Below, piece by piece: positions 9,836-18,203 of a stretch of 64,000 bases of DNA (position 1 is its first letter; each line of letters starts with the position of its first letter). Origin of the DNA: DASXYG01 sp036502625 (lineage in GTDB: Bacteria > Actinomycetota > Actinomycetes > Streptosporangiales > Streptosporangiaceae); contig DASXYG010000106.1 in assembly GCA_036502625.1 (NCBI GenBank), forward strand, positions 59,580-123,579, given 5' to 3'. The position numbers were made by a program, and so were the translations under genes. Below the pieces are notes generated by a model, which had not been told where the DNA came from, made no database searches, and saw only the letters and a program-made list of their open reading frames with translations.

Positions 9836-10812
9836 CCGGTCTCTCCGTCCGTCTCCACGGGCGCGCCGGCCGCCGCGGACCGGCGGGCCGCCTCGATCAC
9901 CCGCAGCGCCGCGCCCGCGTCCGCCGGGCCGATCTCGGCGGGGCGGCCGGTCGTGATCGCCTGGTACAACTCGGTGAGCAGCAGCGCGACGGTGTCCGGG
10001 CCGTGCCAGACGCCGCGCCGCGCGCCGGCCGTGCGTACGGTCGCGGCGGGCTTGGCCGCGTCCACGGTCAGCACCCCGCTGGTGCCGCTCACCCGGTACG
10101 TGTGCACGGCCATCGGGCCGTCGGCCGCCGCGGGCGTACGGCCGACCGTGACGGTGCTGGTCAGGCCGTGGTCGTGGTCCATGAGGAGCACGGCGGACCG
10201 CTCGGCGCCGGCCGGGCCGTGCAGGCGGGCGTGCACCCGGCGTACGGGCAGGCCGGTGAGCGCCTGGAGCACGTCGACCGGATAGACGCCGAAGTTCGCC
10301 AGCTCGCCGTCCGGGCACGGGTCGCCGCCCGCGGCGAGGAAGTCGGCCTGGATGTTCCACGGCAGCCCGACGCGCCCGCCGGCCAGCGCGGCGGCCGCCG
10401 ACCTGACCGCCTGGCCGAACCGGTGGTGGTGCGCGGGCAGGCAGACCGTGCCGGACTTCCGCGCGGCGGCCTCGATGGCGTCGCACTCGGCGGCGGTGGC
10501 CGCGAGCGGCTTGTCGGCCAGCACATGGCGCCCGGCCCGCAGCGCCGCCTCGACCGCGCCGGCCCGCGCGCCCAGCGGCCGGCAGACGCTGACGACCTCG
10601 GCGTCGCCCGCGGCCAGCGCGGCGTCCAGCCCGTCGTGGTACGGGACGCCGAGCCCGGCCGCGGTCCGCTCGTCGTCCGGGCCGTCGCCGGCGACGGCCG
10701 CGACGGTGAAGCCGGGGTGGGCGAGGAACGCGGGCAGATACATCCGCCGCTGGTGGTCCTGGGTGCCCAGCCCGCCGAACCCGGCGAGCAGCACGCGCAG
10801 CGGCGCCGTCAT
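9832..10812 (-). CDS. Gfo/Idh/MocA-family NAD(P)-dependent oxidoreductase (second copy)
   Basis: A 326-residue two-domain dehydrogenase. An N-terminal Rossmann fold with FGGLG, a cofactor-side DKP motif (LADKPLA, in place of the common EKP), and AHHHRFG lead into the C-terminal sugar-binding domain. The family oxidises hydroxyls of sugars, inositols and amino sugars or reduces biliverdin. It overlaps its neighbour (ATGA) and is only distantly similar to it, so the two probably act on different steps or form a hetero-oligomer rather than being recent duplicates. Confidence 0.88.
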   Translation of the reverse strand: MTAPLRVLLAGFGGLGTQDHQRRMYLPAFLAHPGFTVAAVAGDGPDDERTAAGLGVPYHDGLDAALAAGDAEVVSVCRPLGARAGAVEAALRAGRHVLADKPLAATAAECDAIEAAARKSGTVCLPAHHHRFGQAVRSAAAALAGGRVGLPWNIQADFLAAGGDPCPDGELANFGVYPVDVLQALTGLPVRRVHARLHGPAGAERSAVLLMDHDHGLTSTVTVGRTPAAADGPMAVHTYRVSGTSGVLTVDAAKPAATVRTAGARRGVWHGPDTVALLLTELYQAITTGRPAEIGPADAGAALRVIEAARRSAAAGAPVETDGETG

Positions 10813-11831
10813 GCCGCGGCCTGCAGCATCTCCGCGACCGCGACCGGCTCGCCGGTGGCGATGGACCGCTCGGCGGCGACCCCCATGGCGACCGCGAGCA
10901 GCCCGTCGTCGCCGGTCACCAGCGGCGGCGCGCCGTCGACCGCCGACAGGAACGCGGCCATCTGCACGGCGAACCCGTCGGCGCCGCCGGGCGGCAGCAG
11001 CGCGGTGCCCGCGTCGTCGACCACCTCGCCGGCCTCGCCGTCCCAGGGCAGCGTGAGCAGGCCCGCGTCGCCGCTGACCAGCATCTCGCGCCGGGCGTAC
11101 CGGGTGGGCCGGTGGCCGCGGCTCATCTCGCACACCGCCGTCGCGCCCCCGGCGAAGCCCACGACCATCTCCAGGTAGTCGTAGATCTCCAGCTCGGCGG
11201 CGGTCTGGCGGCGGCCGCGCGCGTAGACGGTCTCCGGGCGGTCGCCGGTCCACCACGCGGCCAGGTCGAGCAGGTGCACGCCGTTGTGCAGCGCGTGGCC
11301 GCCCGAGCGCACCGGGTCGAGCATCCAGCCGCGCCAGTCGGGCCAGATCCAGCCGCCCAGGATGGCCAGCCGCAGCACCTCGGGCGTGCCGATCCGGCCG
11401 GATTCGACGGCGTCCTTGACCGTACGGGCGTAGTCGTAGCAGCGGTGGGTGTGCGCGGGCATCAGGACGCGGCCGGCCGCCGCGAACGCCCCGGTGATCT
11501 GCCGGGCGCCGGCGACCGTCGTGGCCAGCGGCTTCTCGATGAGCAGGTGGCGGCCGGCCTCCGCGATCTCGGTCGCGATGCCGGTGTGCGTGTCGTTGGG
11601 CGTGCAGACCACGCAGGCGTCGACGTCCGGCCAGGCCAGCGCCTCCGACAGGTCGGTGGACCAGCGCACGCCGCCGTTGGCGCGGGACGCCGCGGCGGCG
11701 CGCGCGGGGGAGATGTCGACCAGCCCGGCCAGCCGGGCCCGCGGCGACGCGGCGATGGCCGCGGCGTGCTGCTCGGCGATGAATCCGGTGCCGACGACAA
11801 GAATGCCGATCGTCGTGGAATCGCGTTCCAT
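10809..11831 (-). CDS. Gfo/Idh/MocA-family NAD(P)-dependent oxidoreductase (first gene of operon)
   Basis: A 340-residue dehydrogenase with VVGTGFIAEQHA (dinucleotide fold), IEKPLA (catalytic Lys), PAHTHRCYDY and GGHALHNGVHLLDL with the conserved C-terminal-domain histidines. It is the promoter-proximal gene of the minus-strand operon; the message probably begins in the 130-base gap shared with the aminotransferase-like gene, where the palindromic operator lies. The likely reaction is oxidation of a sugar or polyol hydroxyl with NAD(P); the substrate is unknown. Confidence 0.9.
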   Translation of the reverse strand: MERDSTTIGILVVGTGFIAEQHAAAIAASPRARLAGLVDISPARAAAASRANGGVRWSTDLSEALAWPDVDACVVCTPNDTHTGIATEIAEAGRHLLIEKPLATTVAGARQITGAFAAAGRVLMPAHTHRCYDYARTVKDAVESGRIGTPEVLRLAILGGWIWPDWRGWMLDPVRSGGHALHNGVHLLDLAAWWTGDRPETVYARGRRQTAAELEIYDYLEMVVGFAGGATAVCEMSRGHRPTRYARREMLVSGDAGLLTLPWDGEAGEVVDDAGTALLPPGGADGFAVQMAAFLSAVDGAPPLVTGDDGLLAVAMGVAAERSIATGEPVAVAEMLQAAA

Positions 11832-11888
11832 GAACCGGGATCTTGATGCGTGCGCGGGCCGGTGTCAAGGCCTCGCACGGCGCATGTT

Positions 11889-11913
11889 CCATTGACATGG
11901 AATGGTTTTCCAT
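11889..11913. promoter_or_regulatory. Candidate IclR-type operator (site A)
   Basis: The top strand reads CCATT-GACATGG-AATGG (11889-11905), a perfect 5-bp palindrome around 7 bases. It is overlapped by TGGAA-TGGTT-TTCCA (11898-11912), the TGGAA-N5-TTCCA form known for IclR-family sites, and by TTCCAT-TGAC-ATGGAA (11887-11902). It sits between divergent genes. The same core recurs at 14873-14889 with both arms changed in step (CCGTT/AACGG). Confidence 0.6.
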
Positions 11914-11961
11914 AAAGACTTCGCCGCGATATCAGCCGGTTACGAATCGGGAGGGCCGTCC

Positions 11962-13311
11962 ATGACATCCGCCGATCTCGCGACGTCCGCGCACGATCAC
12001 GGGGACACCTCGGAAGGCGCGCGGATCCTCGCGGCGGCGCGCCGGGTGATCCCGGGCGGCGTCAACTCCGCGACGCGGCTCGTGGGCGCGCCGTACGCCT
12101 TCCGCGGTGCCTCCGGCGCGTACGTCACGGACGCGGACGGCCGGCGCTACCTCGACTACCACGCCGCGTTCGGCGCCATCCTGCTCGGCCACAACGCGCC
12201 GGAGATCGACGACGCCGTGCGCTCCGCCATCGGCGGCGTCGACCTCACCGGATGGGGCGTGACCGAGGCCGAGACCGAGCTGGCCGAGCTGGTCGCCGCG
12301 GCCATACCGTCCGCCGAGCAGATGATCTCCGCGATGAGCGGCAGCGAGGCCACCGCGCAGGCGGTCCGCCTGGCGCGCGCGGCCACCGGGCGCCCGCTGA
12401 TCGTGAAGTTCCAGGGCGGCTTCCACGGCTGGCACGACTCGGTGGCGCGCAACGTGATCTCCGCGCCGGAGCGCGCGTACGGGCGCGACCCGCTGTCCGG
12501 CGGCATCCTCGACGAGGCGCTCGACGCCACGCTGGTCGCCGAGTTCAACGACCTGGAGTCCGTGCGCGCCTGCTTCGAGGCCCACCCGGGGCGCATCGCC
12601 GCGGTGATCATGGAGCCGATCCCGCACAACGTCGGCGCCCTCGTGCCCACTGCGGAGTTCGTGACGGGGCTGCGCGCGCTCACCGCCGAGCACCGCGCCC
12701 TGCTGATCTTCGACGAGGTCATCACCGGCTTCCGCCACGCGCTCGGCGGCTACCAGGAGATCTGCGGCGTACGGCCGGACCTCACGACGTTCGGCAAGGC
12801 CATGGGCAACGGCTACCCGATCGCCGGCCTGGCCGGTCCGCGGTCCCTGATGGAGCGGTTCAGCTCCGCGGGCGGCGACGTGCTGCTCGCCGGCACCTTC
12901 AACGGCAACGCGGTCTCCTCCGCCGCGGCCATCGCGACGATCCGCTACCTGCGCGACCACCCCGACTTCTACACGCGCACCCACGAGCTCGGCGCGCGGA
13001 TGCGCGCGGGCCTCGCCGCGATCGTCGGCGAGCTGGGCATCCCGGCCGTGCCCGCCGGGTTCGGCGGCGTCTTCGCGCTGTACTTCCTCGACGGCGAGAT
13101 CCGCGGCTACCGCGACCTCATGCGCGACAACGACCAGGCGTACGTGGCGTTCCACCGCCGGATGACCGACCGCGGCTTCCTCATGCTGCCGCTGGCCCTG
13201 AAGCGCAACCACATCAGCGGCGCGCACACCGCCGAGGACGTCGACCGCACGCTCGAGGCCGCGCGCGACGTCCTCCGCGAGATCCGCGACGACGGCTTCC
13301 TGGCGCGCTGA
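11962..13311 (+). CDS. Class III aminotransferase, glutamate-1-semialdehyde 2,1-aminomutase-like
   Basis: A 449-residue PLP enzyme of the HemL subgroup: VIPGGVNSATR start, GSEAT phosphate-binding turn, GGFHGWHD, LIFDEVITGFR and the cofactor lysine in TFGKAMGNGYP. Start chosen at 11962 (GGGAGGG site); an in-frame ATG at 11902 lies within the operator and lacks a ribosome site. True HemL is usually near 430 residues and clusters with haem genes, which are absent here, so a transaminase or aminomutase acting on a beta- or amino-sugar-derived substrate is more likely. It is transcribed divergently from the catabolic operon and shares its operator, so it is probably co-regulated. Confidence 0.85.
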   Translation: MTSADLATSAHDHGDTSEGARILAAARRVIPGGVNSATRLVGAPYAFRGASGAYVTDADGRRYLDYHAAFGAILLGHNAPEIDDAVRSAIGGVDLTGWGVTEAETELAELVAAAIPSAEQMISAMSGSEATAQAVRLARAATGRPLIVKFQGGFHGWHDSVARNVISAPERAYGRDPLSGGILDEALDATLVAEFNDLESVRACFEAHPGRIAAVIMEPIPHNVGALVPTAEFVTGLRALTAEHRALLIFDEVITGFRHALGGYQEICGVRPDLTTFGKAMGNGYPIAGLAGPRSLMERFSSAGGDVLLAGTFNGNAVSSAAAIATIRYLRDHPDFYTRTHELGARMRAGLAAIVGELGIPAVPAGFGGVFALYFLDGEIRGYRDLMRDNDQAYVAFHRRMTDRGFLMLPLALKRNHISGAHTAEDVDRTLEAARDVLREIRDDGFLAR

Positions 13312-13314
13312 CCA

Positions 13315-13350
13315 GGGCGCGGATCCCGGCACACACCGGGACCCGCGCCC
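13315..13350. terminator. Bidirectional hairpin terminator
   Basis: A 15-base stem (GGGCGCGG-A-TCCCGG against CCGGGA-C-CCGCGCCC, one A/C mismatch) with a 6-base loop CACACA fills the gap between two convergent genes. No T-run follows, as is common in actinomycetes. Confidence 0.75.
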
Positions 13351-13355
13351 GCGAA

Positions 13356-14813
13356 TCAGCGGTCCGGCCCGGTGAAGCGGTACGCGTACAGGTCGCCGCG
13401 TGTGACGTGGAACCGCAGCCGCACCTGGCGCCCGGCGAGGCGGCCGAGGTCCGCGCCGTGCGGCCAGCGCACTACGGCGTCCAGCCGGTCGCCGGTGACC
13501 GGCGCGGACGTCCCCAGCCCCGGCACCGGCCGCCCGTCCGCGCCGAGCACCTCGACCCGGAGGCGCGCGCCCGGCGCCGTGAAGTCGGCGTTGACGCGGA
13601 GCCGGTCGCCGCGGAAGACCAGCGGCTTCGTCGTCAGCACGCCCGCGCCGGCGGCGTGCTCGGACACGAACCCGTCCTCGCGCCAGCTCGCGAGCCCGAT
13701 CGACGCGCCGCGCGTCGTGGAGCCGTGCAGCCCGTCCCAGCCGCCGTAGTACAGCCAGATCCGCCCGCCCCGCACGATGACGTCGCCGGCGGTGAACGTC
13801 ATGCCCGAGTCGAACGCGCCCGCGGCCCCGCGCGGGATGACCACCGCGCGGTCGTCGCGGTTCCACTCGGTCAGGTCGCGGCTGAACGCGAGCTGCGTCT
13901 CCACCGGCCCGTCGCCGTACGTGCCCGGGGCGCCCGCGCCGCCGTAGGAGAAGATCCACGGCAGCCCCACGTAGGCGCCCTTGTACGGCAGGATCGGCAT
14001 GCCGTACACCTGCGCGTTCTCGAAGCCGCGCGCGACGGCCTCATCCTGGTCGCGCTGGTCGGCGCGCAGCGTGACCTGCGGCGCCGACCAGTGCACGAAG
14101 TCCGTGCTGGTGGACAGGAACGCGGTGCGCCGGCCGCCGTCCGGGTGCTTGGTGACGGCCAGGAACCGCTTGGTCGCCGGGTCGTACGTCACGTTCGCGA
14201 CGTCGCCGTCCGGCAGCACCGGGTTCGCCGGCGACGGGGTCCACCGCACGCCGTCCGGGGAGAACCAGACCGCGTATCCCGAGCCGTAGCTCATGCCGAG
14301 CATCTTGTAGCGCCGCGCCGGATCGGGGTCGCGGTCGTCCTTGACCACCGTGGCCGAGTGCATGTCCCCGACGATGTTGTTCGCCGTCGACCCCCCGTAG
14401 TCGTGGACGCCCAGATCGGGCTTGCGCCAGTGCCGCCCGTCGCGCGAGGTCGCGTAGCACATGAAGTACGTCGAGGTCGTCCGGTCGTACGCCTGGTACC
14501 ACAGCTTGAACAGGCCGGCCTTGGCGTCGTGGATCGCCGTGCCGTAGACGTAGGCGTTGTTGGACTCCCACGGCCTGTCGGGCCCCAGCACGACGCCGTC
14601 CTTGCGCGCCGGATGCACCACCCGGCCGACGTTCGTGGCCGATGCGGTCCGGTAGTCGTCGAGGAAGAGCTGCGTGGCGGTGCCGATGGCCGGGTCGTAG
14701 GCGGCCGTGGTCGTGGCCGGCGCGGACGCCGCGGGGGCGAGGACGGCGGCCGCGGCCAGTAAGCCGGCGAGCGCGGCGCGCGTCGTACGGGAGCGGCTCG
14801 GGCGTCTGATCAT
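13356..14813 (-). CDS. Secreted beta-propeller glycoside-hydrolase-like protein (GH32/43-like)
   Basis: A 485-residue exported protein. A basic N terminus (MIRRPSRSRTTR) and hydrophobic core with an ASA cleavage region near residue 33 form a signal peptide. The mature part has propeller-like repeats seen in five-bladed GH32/GH43/GH130-type proteins (TSRDGRHWRKPD; WFSPDGVRWTP; TSTDFVHWS; FSRDLTEWN) and a C-terminal beta domain (about 395-485). It may act on plant or host glycans outside the cell; catalytic acids cannot be assigned by eye. It is divergent from a secreted sialidase and shares with it a long inverted repeat, so the two are likely co-expressed. Confidence 0.75.
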   Translation of the reverse strand: MIRRPSRSRTTRAALAGLLAAAAVLAPAASAPATTTAAYDPAIGTATQLFLDDYRTASATNVGRVVHPARKDGVVLGPDRPWESNNAYVYGTAIHDAKAGLFKLWYQAYDRTTSTYFMCYATSRDGRHWRKPDLGVHDYGGSTANNIVGDMHSATVVKDDRDPDPARRYKMLGMSYGSGYAVWFSPDGVRWTPSPANPVLPDGDVANVTYDPATKRFLAVTKHPDGGRRTAFLSTSTDFVHWSAPQVTLRADQRDQDEAVARGFENAQVYGMPILPYKGAYVGLPWIFSYGGAGAPGTYGDGPVETQLAFSRDLTEWNRDDRAVVIPRGAAGAFDSGMTFTAGDVIVRGGRIWLYYGGWDGLHGSTTRGASIGLASWREDGFVSEHAAGAGVLTTKPLVFRGDRLRVNADFTAPGARLRVEVLGADGRPVPGLGTSAPVTGDRLDAVVRWPHGADLGRLAGRQVRLRFHVTRGDLYAYRFTGPDR

Positions 14814-14862
14814 GGGTGCTCCAAGGGCTCATGAGACGCATTCGGGGGACGATCGCCAGGAG

Positions 14863-14915
14863 ACATAGAAAGCCGTTCCATGTCAACGGTCTGGACATGG
14901 AACGGCTTTCTGTGT
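14863..14915. promoter_or_regulatory. Long inverted repeat with IclR-type operator core (site B)
   Basis: Two 18-base arms, AGAAAGCCGTTCCATGTC (14867-14884) and its exact complement (14894-14911), flank a 9-base spacer; pairing extends 4 bases further with one mismatch. Inside lies CCGTT-CCATGTC-AACGG (14873-14889), the same design as site A. It lies between the two divergent secreted hydrolase genes, 38-50 bases from each start. Confidence 0.65.
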
Positions 14916-14951
14916 TGCATGTGGGAACGCCCGAAGAGAGGACGCAATCGC

Positions 14952-16088
14952 ATGCGCATGCGCCGATTCGGCACGCCGGCCGCGGCCGCCCTCATCGCAC
15001 TCGCCCTGCTCGCCGCGCCCGCCACGGCGGCGGCCCGTACGCCCGACCCGTACACGCCCGGCGTGATCGTGGCGACCGCGCCGTCCGGCACGAACGCCTA
15101 CTTCCCCGACATCGTCAGGCTCGCCGGCGGCCGGCTGCTCGCGGTCTACCGCGTCGGCGCGGCGCACACCGGCATGGACGGCCGGCTGATGTCGGTGACC
15201 AGCGCCGACGGCGGCCGGACCTGGTCACGCCCCCGTGCGCTGATCGACACGCCGTACGACGACCGCGACCCCAAGGTCACCCAGGTCCCCGGCGGCGACG
15301 TCCTCGTCAGCTTCTTCGAGATCGACTGGACGGACACCCCGGCGACCACGCGCGGCACGTACGTGGTCCGCTCGCACGACGTCGGTACGTCCTGGTCCGC
15401 GCCCGCCAAGATCGGGACGCACATGACCGGGCCGTCCGGCACCAGCGACTCCGGCTACTGGCTGGGCTGGGACGCGAGCCACGGCCCGATCACGCGCGCG
15501 CCGGACGGCGACCTGCTGGCCCCGCTGTACGGCACCCTGCCCACCGACAAGTGGCAGCGCGCGACCGTCGTGCGCTCCACCGATGACGGGCGCACCTGGA
15601 AGGCCTCCAGCGAGGTCGTCATCGCCGCGAAAGACGGCACGCACTTCCAGGAGCCCGTGCTCACCACGCTGCGCGACGGCGAGGTGGTCGCGCTGATCCG
15701 TACCGGAACGGGCATCGCGTACGTGTCGCGCTCCCGCGACAGCGGCCGCACCTGGACGGCGCCGCGGTCCACCGGCATCCCCGCCAGCTCCCACCACCTG
15801 CTCCGGCTCCGTGACGGGCGCGTGCTGCTCACGTACGGCGACGTCTCCGGCCGCTTCTCCGCCGGCCGCCCCACCGTCGGCCGCCTGGTCGCGCACCCGG
15901 AGCGGTCCTTCGCCGGCTCGCCCGACGTGCTGCTCTACGACGCCGGCGGCCCCGGCGGCGCCGTCTCGGACCAGGCCAACCCGTCCAGCGCGGAACCGTC
16001 GCCCGGCCGCTTCCTGACGCTGACGTACGACCTGAGCCGCCACGCGATCGTCGGCGTCTTCAGCCGGACGCGCGACTACGCGCCGTAG
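14952..16088 (+). CDS. Secreted sialidase / BNR-repeat exo-alpha-glycosidase
   Basis: A 378-residue exported six-bladed propeller. The signal peptide (MRMRRFGTPAAAALIALALL, cleaved near an ATA-A site at about 27) precedes four Asp-box repeats of the form S-x-D-x-G-x-T/S-W: SADGGRTW, SHDVGTSW, STDDGRTW and SRDSGRTW. An early FPDIVRLAGGRLL block and DRDPKV resemble the sialidase N-terminal catalytic region. GH33 sialidases cleave terminal sialic acids; other BNR proteins act on related sugars, so substrate is not certain. GAGAGGA precedes the ATG. The gene shares its promoter region and operator with the divergent glycosidase. Confidence 0.8.
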   Translation: MRMRRFGTPAAAALIALALLAAPATAAARTPDPYTPGVIVATAPSGTNAYFPDIVRLAGGRLLAVYRVGAAHTGMDGRLMSVTSADGGRTWSRPRALIDTPYDDRDPKVTQVPGGDVLVSFFEIDWTDTPATTRGTYVVRSHDVGTSWSAPAKIGTHMTGPSGTSDSGYWLGWDASHGPITRAPDGDLLAPLYGTLPTDKWQRATVVRSTDDGRTWKASSEVVIAAKDGTHFQEPVLTTLRDGEVVALIRTGTGIAYVSRSRDSGRTWTAPRSTGIPASSHHLLRLRDGRVLLTYGDVSGRFSAGRPTVGRLVAHPERSFAGSPDVLLYDAGGPGGAVSDQANPSSAEPSPGRFLTLTYDLSRHAIVGVFSRTRDYAP

Positions 16089-16672
16089 CGGGCCAGGAGG
16101 AGCTCGCCGAGCTCGCGTGCCCGGGCGGCGGCGTGCGCGTCGCCCTCGCACGCGGCCATGATCGAGCCCTTCATCAGCAGGTGCCATTGGCGGCTGAAGG
16201 CGTCGGTGTCGGCGATGCCGGCCTCGGCGGCGAGGGTCGCGAGGAAGGCCCGGATGTTCGCCAGGTGCGCGACGGCCGCCTGGCGAACGGGGCTGTCGCG
16301 GTCGCCGATCTCGATCATCGTGTTGAGGAACGAGCAGCCCTCGAAGTCGGTGCGGGCGAACCACTCGTCGAAGACCTCGAAGACGGCCAGCAACTGCCCG
16401 CGCGGCGTCGTCCCGCGCCTGCGGGCCTCCGCGCGGAGCCACTCCTCGGTCCAGAGCCGCTCACGGCGCCGCAGGAAGTCGAGGATCAGGTCGTCCTTGG
16501 ACGGGAAGTTCCGGTACAGCGTCATCTTCGCCGTGCCCGCGTACGCGATGATCGCGTCGACCCCGACCGCCTGGGTGCCGTAGCGCGTGAACAGTTCGTA
16601 CGCCGCCCGGCTGATCCGCTCCCTGCCGCTGGGGCGGCGCCGCGGACCGGGCTCGGCGGGCTCCTCCGCCAC
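16076..16672 (-). CDS. TetR-family transcriptional regulator
   Basis: A 198-residue TetR/AcrR protein, helix-turn-helix at about 18-65 (ISRAAYELFTRYG ... AGTAKMTLYRNFPSKDDLI) and an all-helical ligand domain. The GTG at 16672 was chosen over one 63 bases upstream because AGGAGGTGA lies 7 bases before it. It overlaps the sialidase gene 3' end by 13 bases (convergent) and is divergent from the MetE-like gene, with a palindrome between them. Regulation of that divergent gene and of itself is the simplest model. Confidence 0.9.
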   Translation of the reverse strand: MAEEPAEPGPRRRPSGRERISRAAYELFTRYGTQAVGVDAIIAYAGTAKMTLYRNFPSKDDLILDFLRRRERLWTEEWLRAEARRRGTTPRGQLLAVFEVFDEWFARTDFEGCSFLNTMIEIGDRDSPVRQAAVAHLANIRAFLATLAAEAGIADTDAFSRQWHLLMKGSIMAACEGDAHAAARARELGELLLARYGA

Positions 16673-16742
16673 CGGCTCACCTCCTGGACGCGCGGCACGA
16701 CCGTTGACCGCCGTCCCCGCAGAGATTAGCTTCACCGGGGTA

Positions 16743-16758
16743 GAGACAGGTCTGTCTC
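16743..16758. promoter_or_regulatory. Candidate TetR operator
   Basis: GAGACAG-GT-CTGTCTC is a perfect 7-2-7 palindrome between the divergent TetR and MetE-like genes, 21 bases before the latter's ATG, the usual position and size for a TetR-family site. Confidence 0.65.
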
Positions 16759-16779
16759 ATTTCATCGAGGAGACGACGC

Positions 16780-17961
16780 ATGGGCGCGTACGACCCGAGG
16801 ACGAAGACCGGCATCCCCACCGAACCCGTCGGCTCGCTGCCGCGGCCGCAGCGGCTGCAGCAGGCCTACGCGGACTACGACTCAGGGACGATCGCCAAGG
16901 AGGAGCTCGAGGCGCTGCAGGAGACCGCCGTCCGCGACAGCCTCGACCGCGGTGCCGCGACGGGCGCCCCGATCATCTCCGACGGCGAGCAGCGCGTGTC
17001 GAGCTTCGCGACGTACCCGCTGACCGACACCCTCGCCGGCACCGGGCTGGCGGACGGCCTGTCCGGCGAGGGCGGCCAGCACTTCGCGATCTTCGCCGAC
17101 GGCCACGGCCGGCAGCTCCCGCGCCTGGTCAAGGGGCCCTTCAGCTACAAGACCTATGCCGCGCAGAACGTCCGCAAGGCGACGCCGCTGACCGGCGTGC
17201 CGCTGAAGCAGGCGGTGATCGCGCCGTCGATGATGTCGCTGCTGTACCCGCTGAAGGACGAGGTGCCGGGCTACTCGCGCGCGGAGTTCGAGAACGACAT
17301 CGTCGACGAGTGCGAGAAGGACATCCGCGCGGCCTTCGCGGCCGGCGCGTCGCGCGTCTCGATCGACTTCACCGAGGGCCGGCTGGCCACCCGCGACGAC
17401 CACCGCAACCCGTGGACCGGCGCGAACCTGCTGCCGCACTTCATCGAGATCAACAACCGCGTGCTGGCCCGGTTCGCCCCGGAGGAGCGGGCGGACATCG
17501 GCATCCACACCTGCCCCGGCGGCGACCGCGACTCCGTGCACAGCGCCGACGTCCCGTATAACAACCTGCTCCCCGAGATGTTCAGGATGAACGCCGGCTA
17601 CTTCCTGATCCAGCTCGCCAGCGAACGCGACAAGGACCCGGTGTACGCGTCCATCGGCCGGCACCTGCGCGCCGACGCCGACGGGGTCGCGCAGATGGCC
17701 TACATCGGCGTCATCAACCCGCTGTCGCCGCGGGTGGAGACCGCCGAGGAGGTCTGCCAGGCGCTCGTGCGCGCCGCGGACTTCATCCCGAAGGAGCGGC
17801 TCGGCGCCACCGACGACTGCGGCTTCTCCCCGTTCAGCATGGACGAGAAGCCCAACCACGGCTCGCCGGACTTCGCCCGCGACGTCGCCTTCCAGAAGAT
17901 CGCCAACCGCGTCGCGGGGGCCCGGATGGCCGCGGAGCGCCTGGGCGTCCCGGTGCCCTGA
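16780..17961 (+). CDS. Stand-alone cobalamin-independent methionine-synthase-type (MetE C-terminal domain) protein
   Basis: A 393-residue single-barrel protein of the UROD/MetE superfamily. EPVGSLPRP marks the substrate loop, and the zinc ligands His243 and Cys245 (IHTCPGG) and Cys347 (DDCGF) are present, so zinc-activated thiol methyl transfer is plausible. At about half the length of MetE it lacks the N-terminal barrel that binds polyglutamylated folate. Short homologues are often used with other methyl donors or in catabolic demethylation. A GAGGAG site precedes the ATG, and a TetR gene with an operator lies divergent, which is unusual for housekeeping methionine synthesis and suggests inducible control. 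Confidence 0.8.
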   Translation: MGAYDPRTKTGIPTEPVGSLPRPQRLQQAYADYDSGTIAKEELEALQETAVRDSLDRGAATGAPIISDGEQRVSSFATYPLTDTLAGTGLADGLSGEGGQHFAIFADGHGRQLPRLVKGPFSYKTYAAQNVRKATPLTGVPLKQAVIAPSMMSLLYPLKDEVPGYSRAEFENDIVDECEKDIRAAFAAGASRVSIDFTEGRLATRDDHRNPWTGANLLPHFIEINNRVLARFAPEERADIGIHTCPGGDRDSVHSADVPYNNLLPEMFRMNAGYFLIQLASERDKDPVYASIGRHLRADADGVAQMAYIGVINPLSPRVETAEEVCQALVRAADFIPKERLGATDDCGFSPFSMDEKPNHGSPDFARDVAFQKIANRVAGARMAAERLGVPVP

Positions 17962-17998
17962 CGTACCGGTTGACGGCTCCTCGCCACGTAGGTATCAA

Positions 17999-18009
17999 AG
18001 GATCAACCT
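17999..18009. promoter_or_regulatory. Candidate GntR (FadR-type) operator 1
   Basis: AGGATCAACCT, a variant of TGGTNNNACCA, preceded by ATCAA as at other sites of this cluster. It ends 2 bases before the ribosome site of the AtzG-like gene, so bound repressor would block initiation or early elongation. Confidence 0.45.
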
Positions 18010-18021
18010 TAGGGAGGTCCG

Positions 18022-18201
18022 ATGGGTGGCGAGGAGCGGGTGCGGGAGATGCTGCGGGACGCCGGGGTGGAGGTGGACGGGGACGACCTGGCGCGGGTCG
18101 CCGGGCTGTGCCGGATGCTGGACGGGTTCGCGGAGCGGCTCGGCGCCGTCGACGTGGGGGAGGCGCCGCCGGCGCACGTGTTCTCGGTGCGGTGGGACTG
18201 A
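18022..18201 (+). CDS. AtzG/GatC-like small amidase-partner protein
   Basis: A 59-residue protein starting at ATG after AGGGAGG. It has an amphipathic N-terminal half and the pattern of small GatC/AtzG-like proteins (DLARVAGLCRMLDGFAERLGAVDVGEAPPAHVF), which pack against amidase-signature enzymes. Its stop lies 2 bases before the amidase GTG, so the two are translated together. In the cyanurate pathway AtzG binds and stabilises the amidase AtzE. By analogy this would be the small subunit of the following amidase; similarity is by pattern only, so the assignment is moderate. Confidence 0.6.
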   Translation: MGGEERVREMLRDAGVEVDGDDLARVAGLCRMLDGFAERLGAVDVGEAPPAHVFSVRWD

Positions 18202-18203
18202 CG

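Noticed and set aside
6602..10285. A 1,227-codon open frame on the plus strand
   Set aside because: It is antisense to well-supported transporter and enzyme genes, is Arg/Val/Gly-rich and has no domain; a high-GC shadow.
11902..11961. Upstream ATG for the aminotransferase-like gene
   Set aside because: It lies inside the palindromic operator, lacks a ribosome site and adds residues not found in the family; the ATG at 11962 has GGGAGGG.
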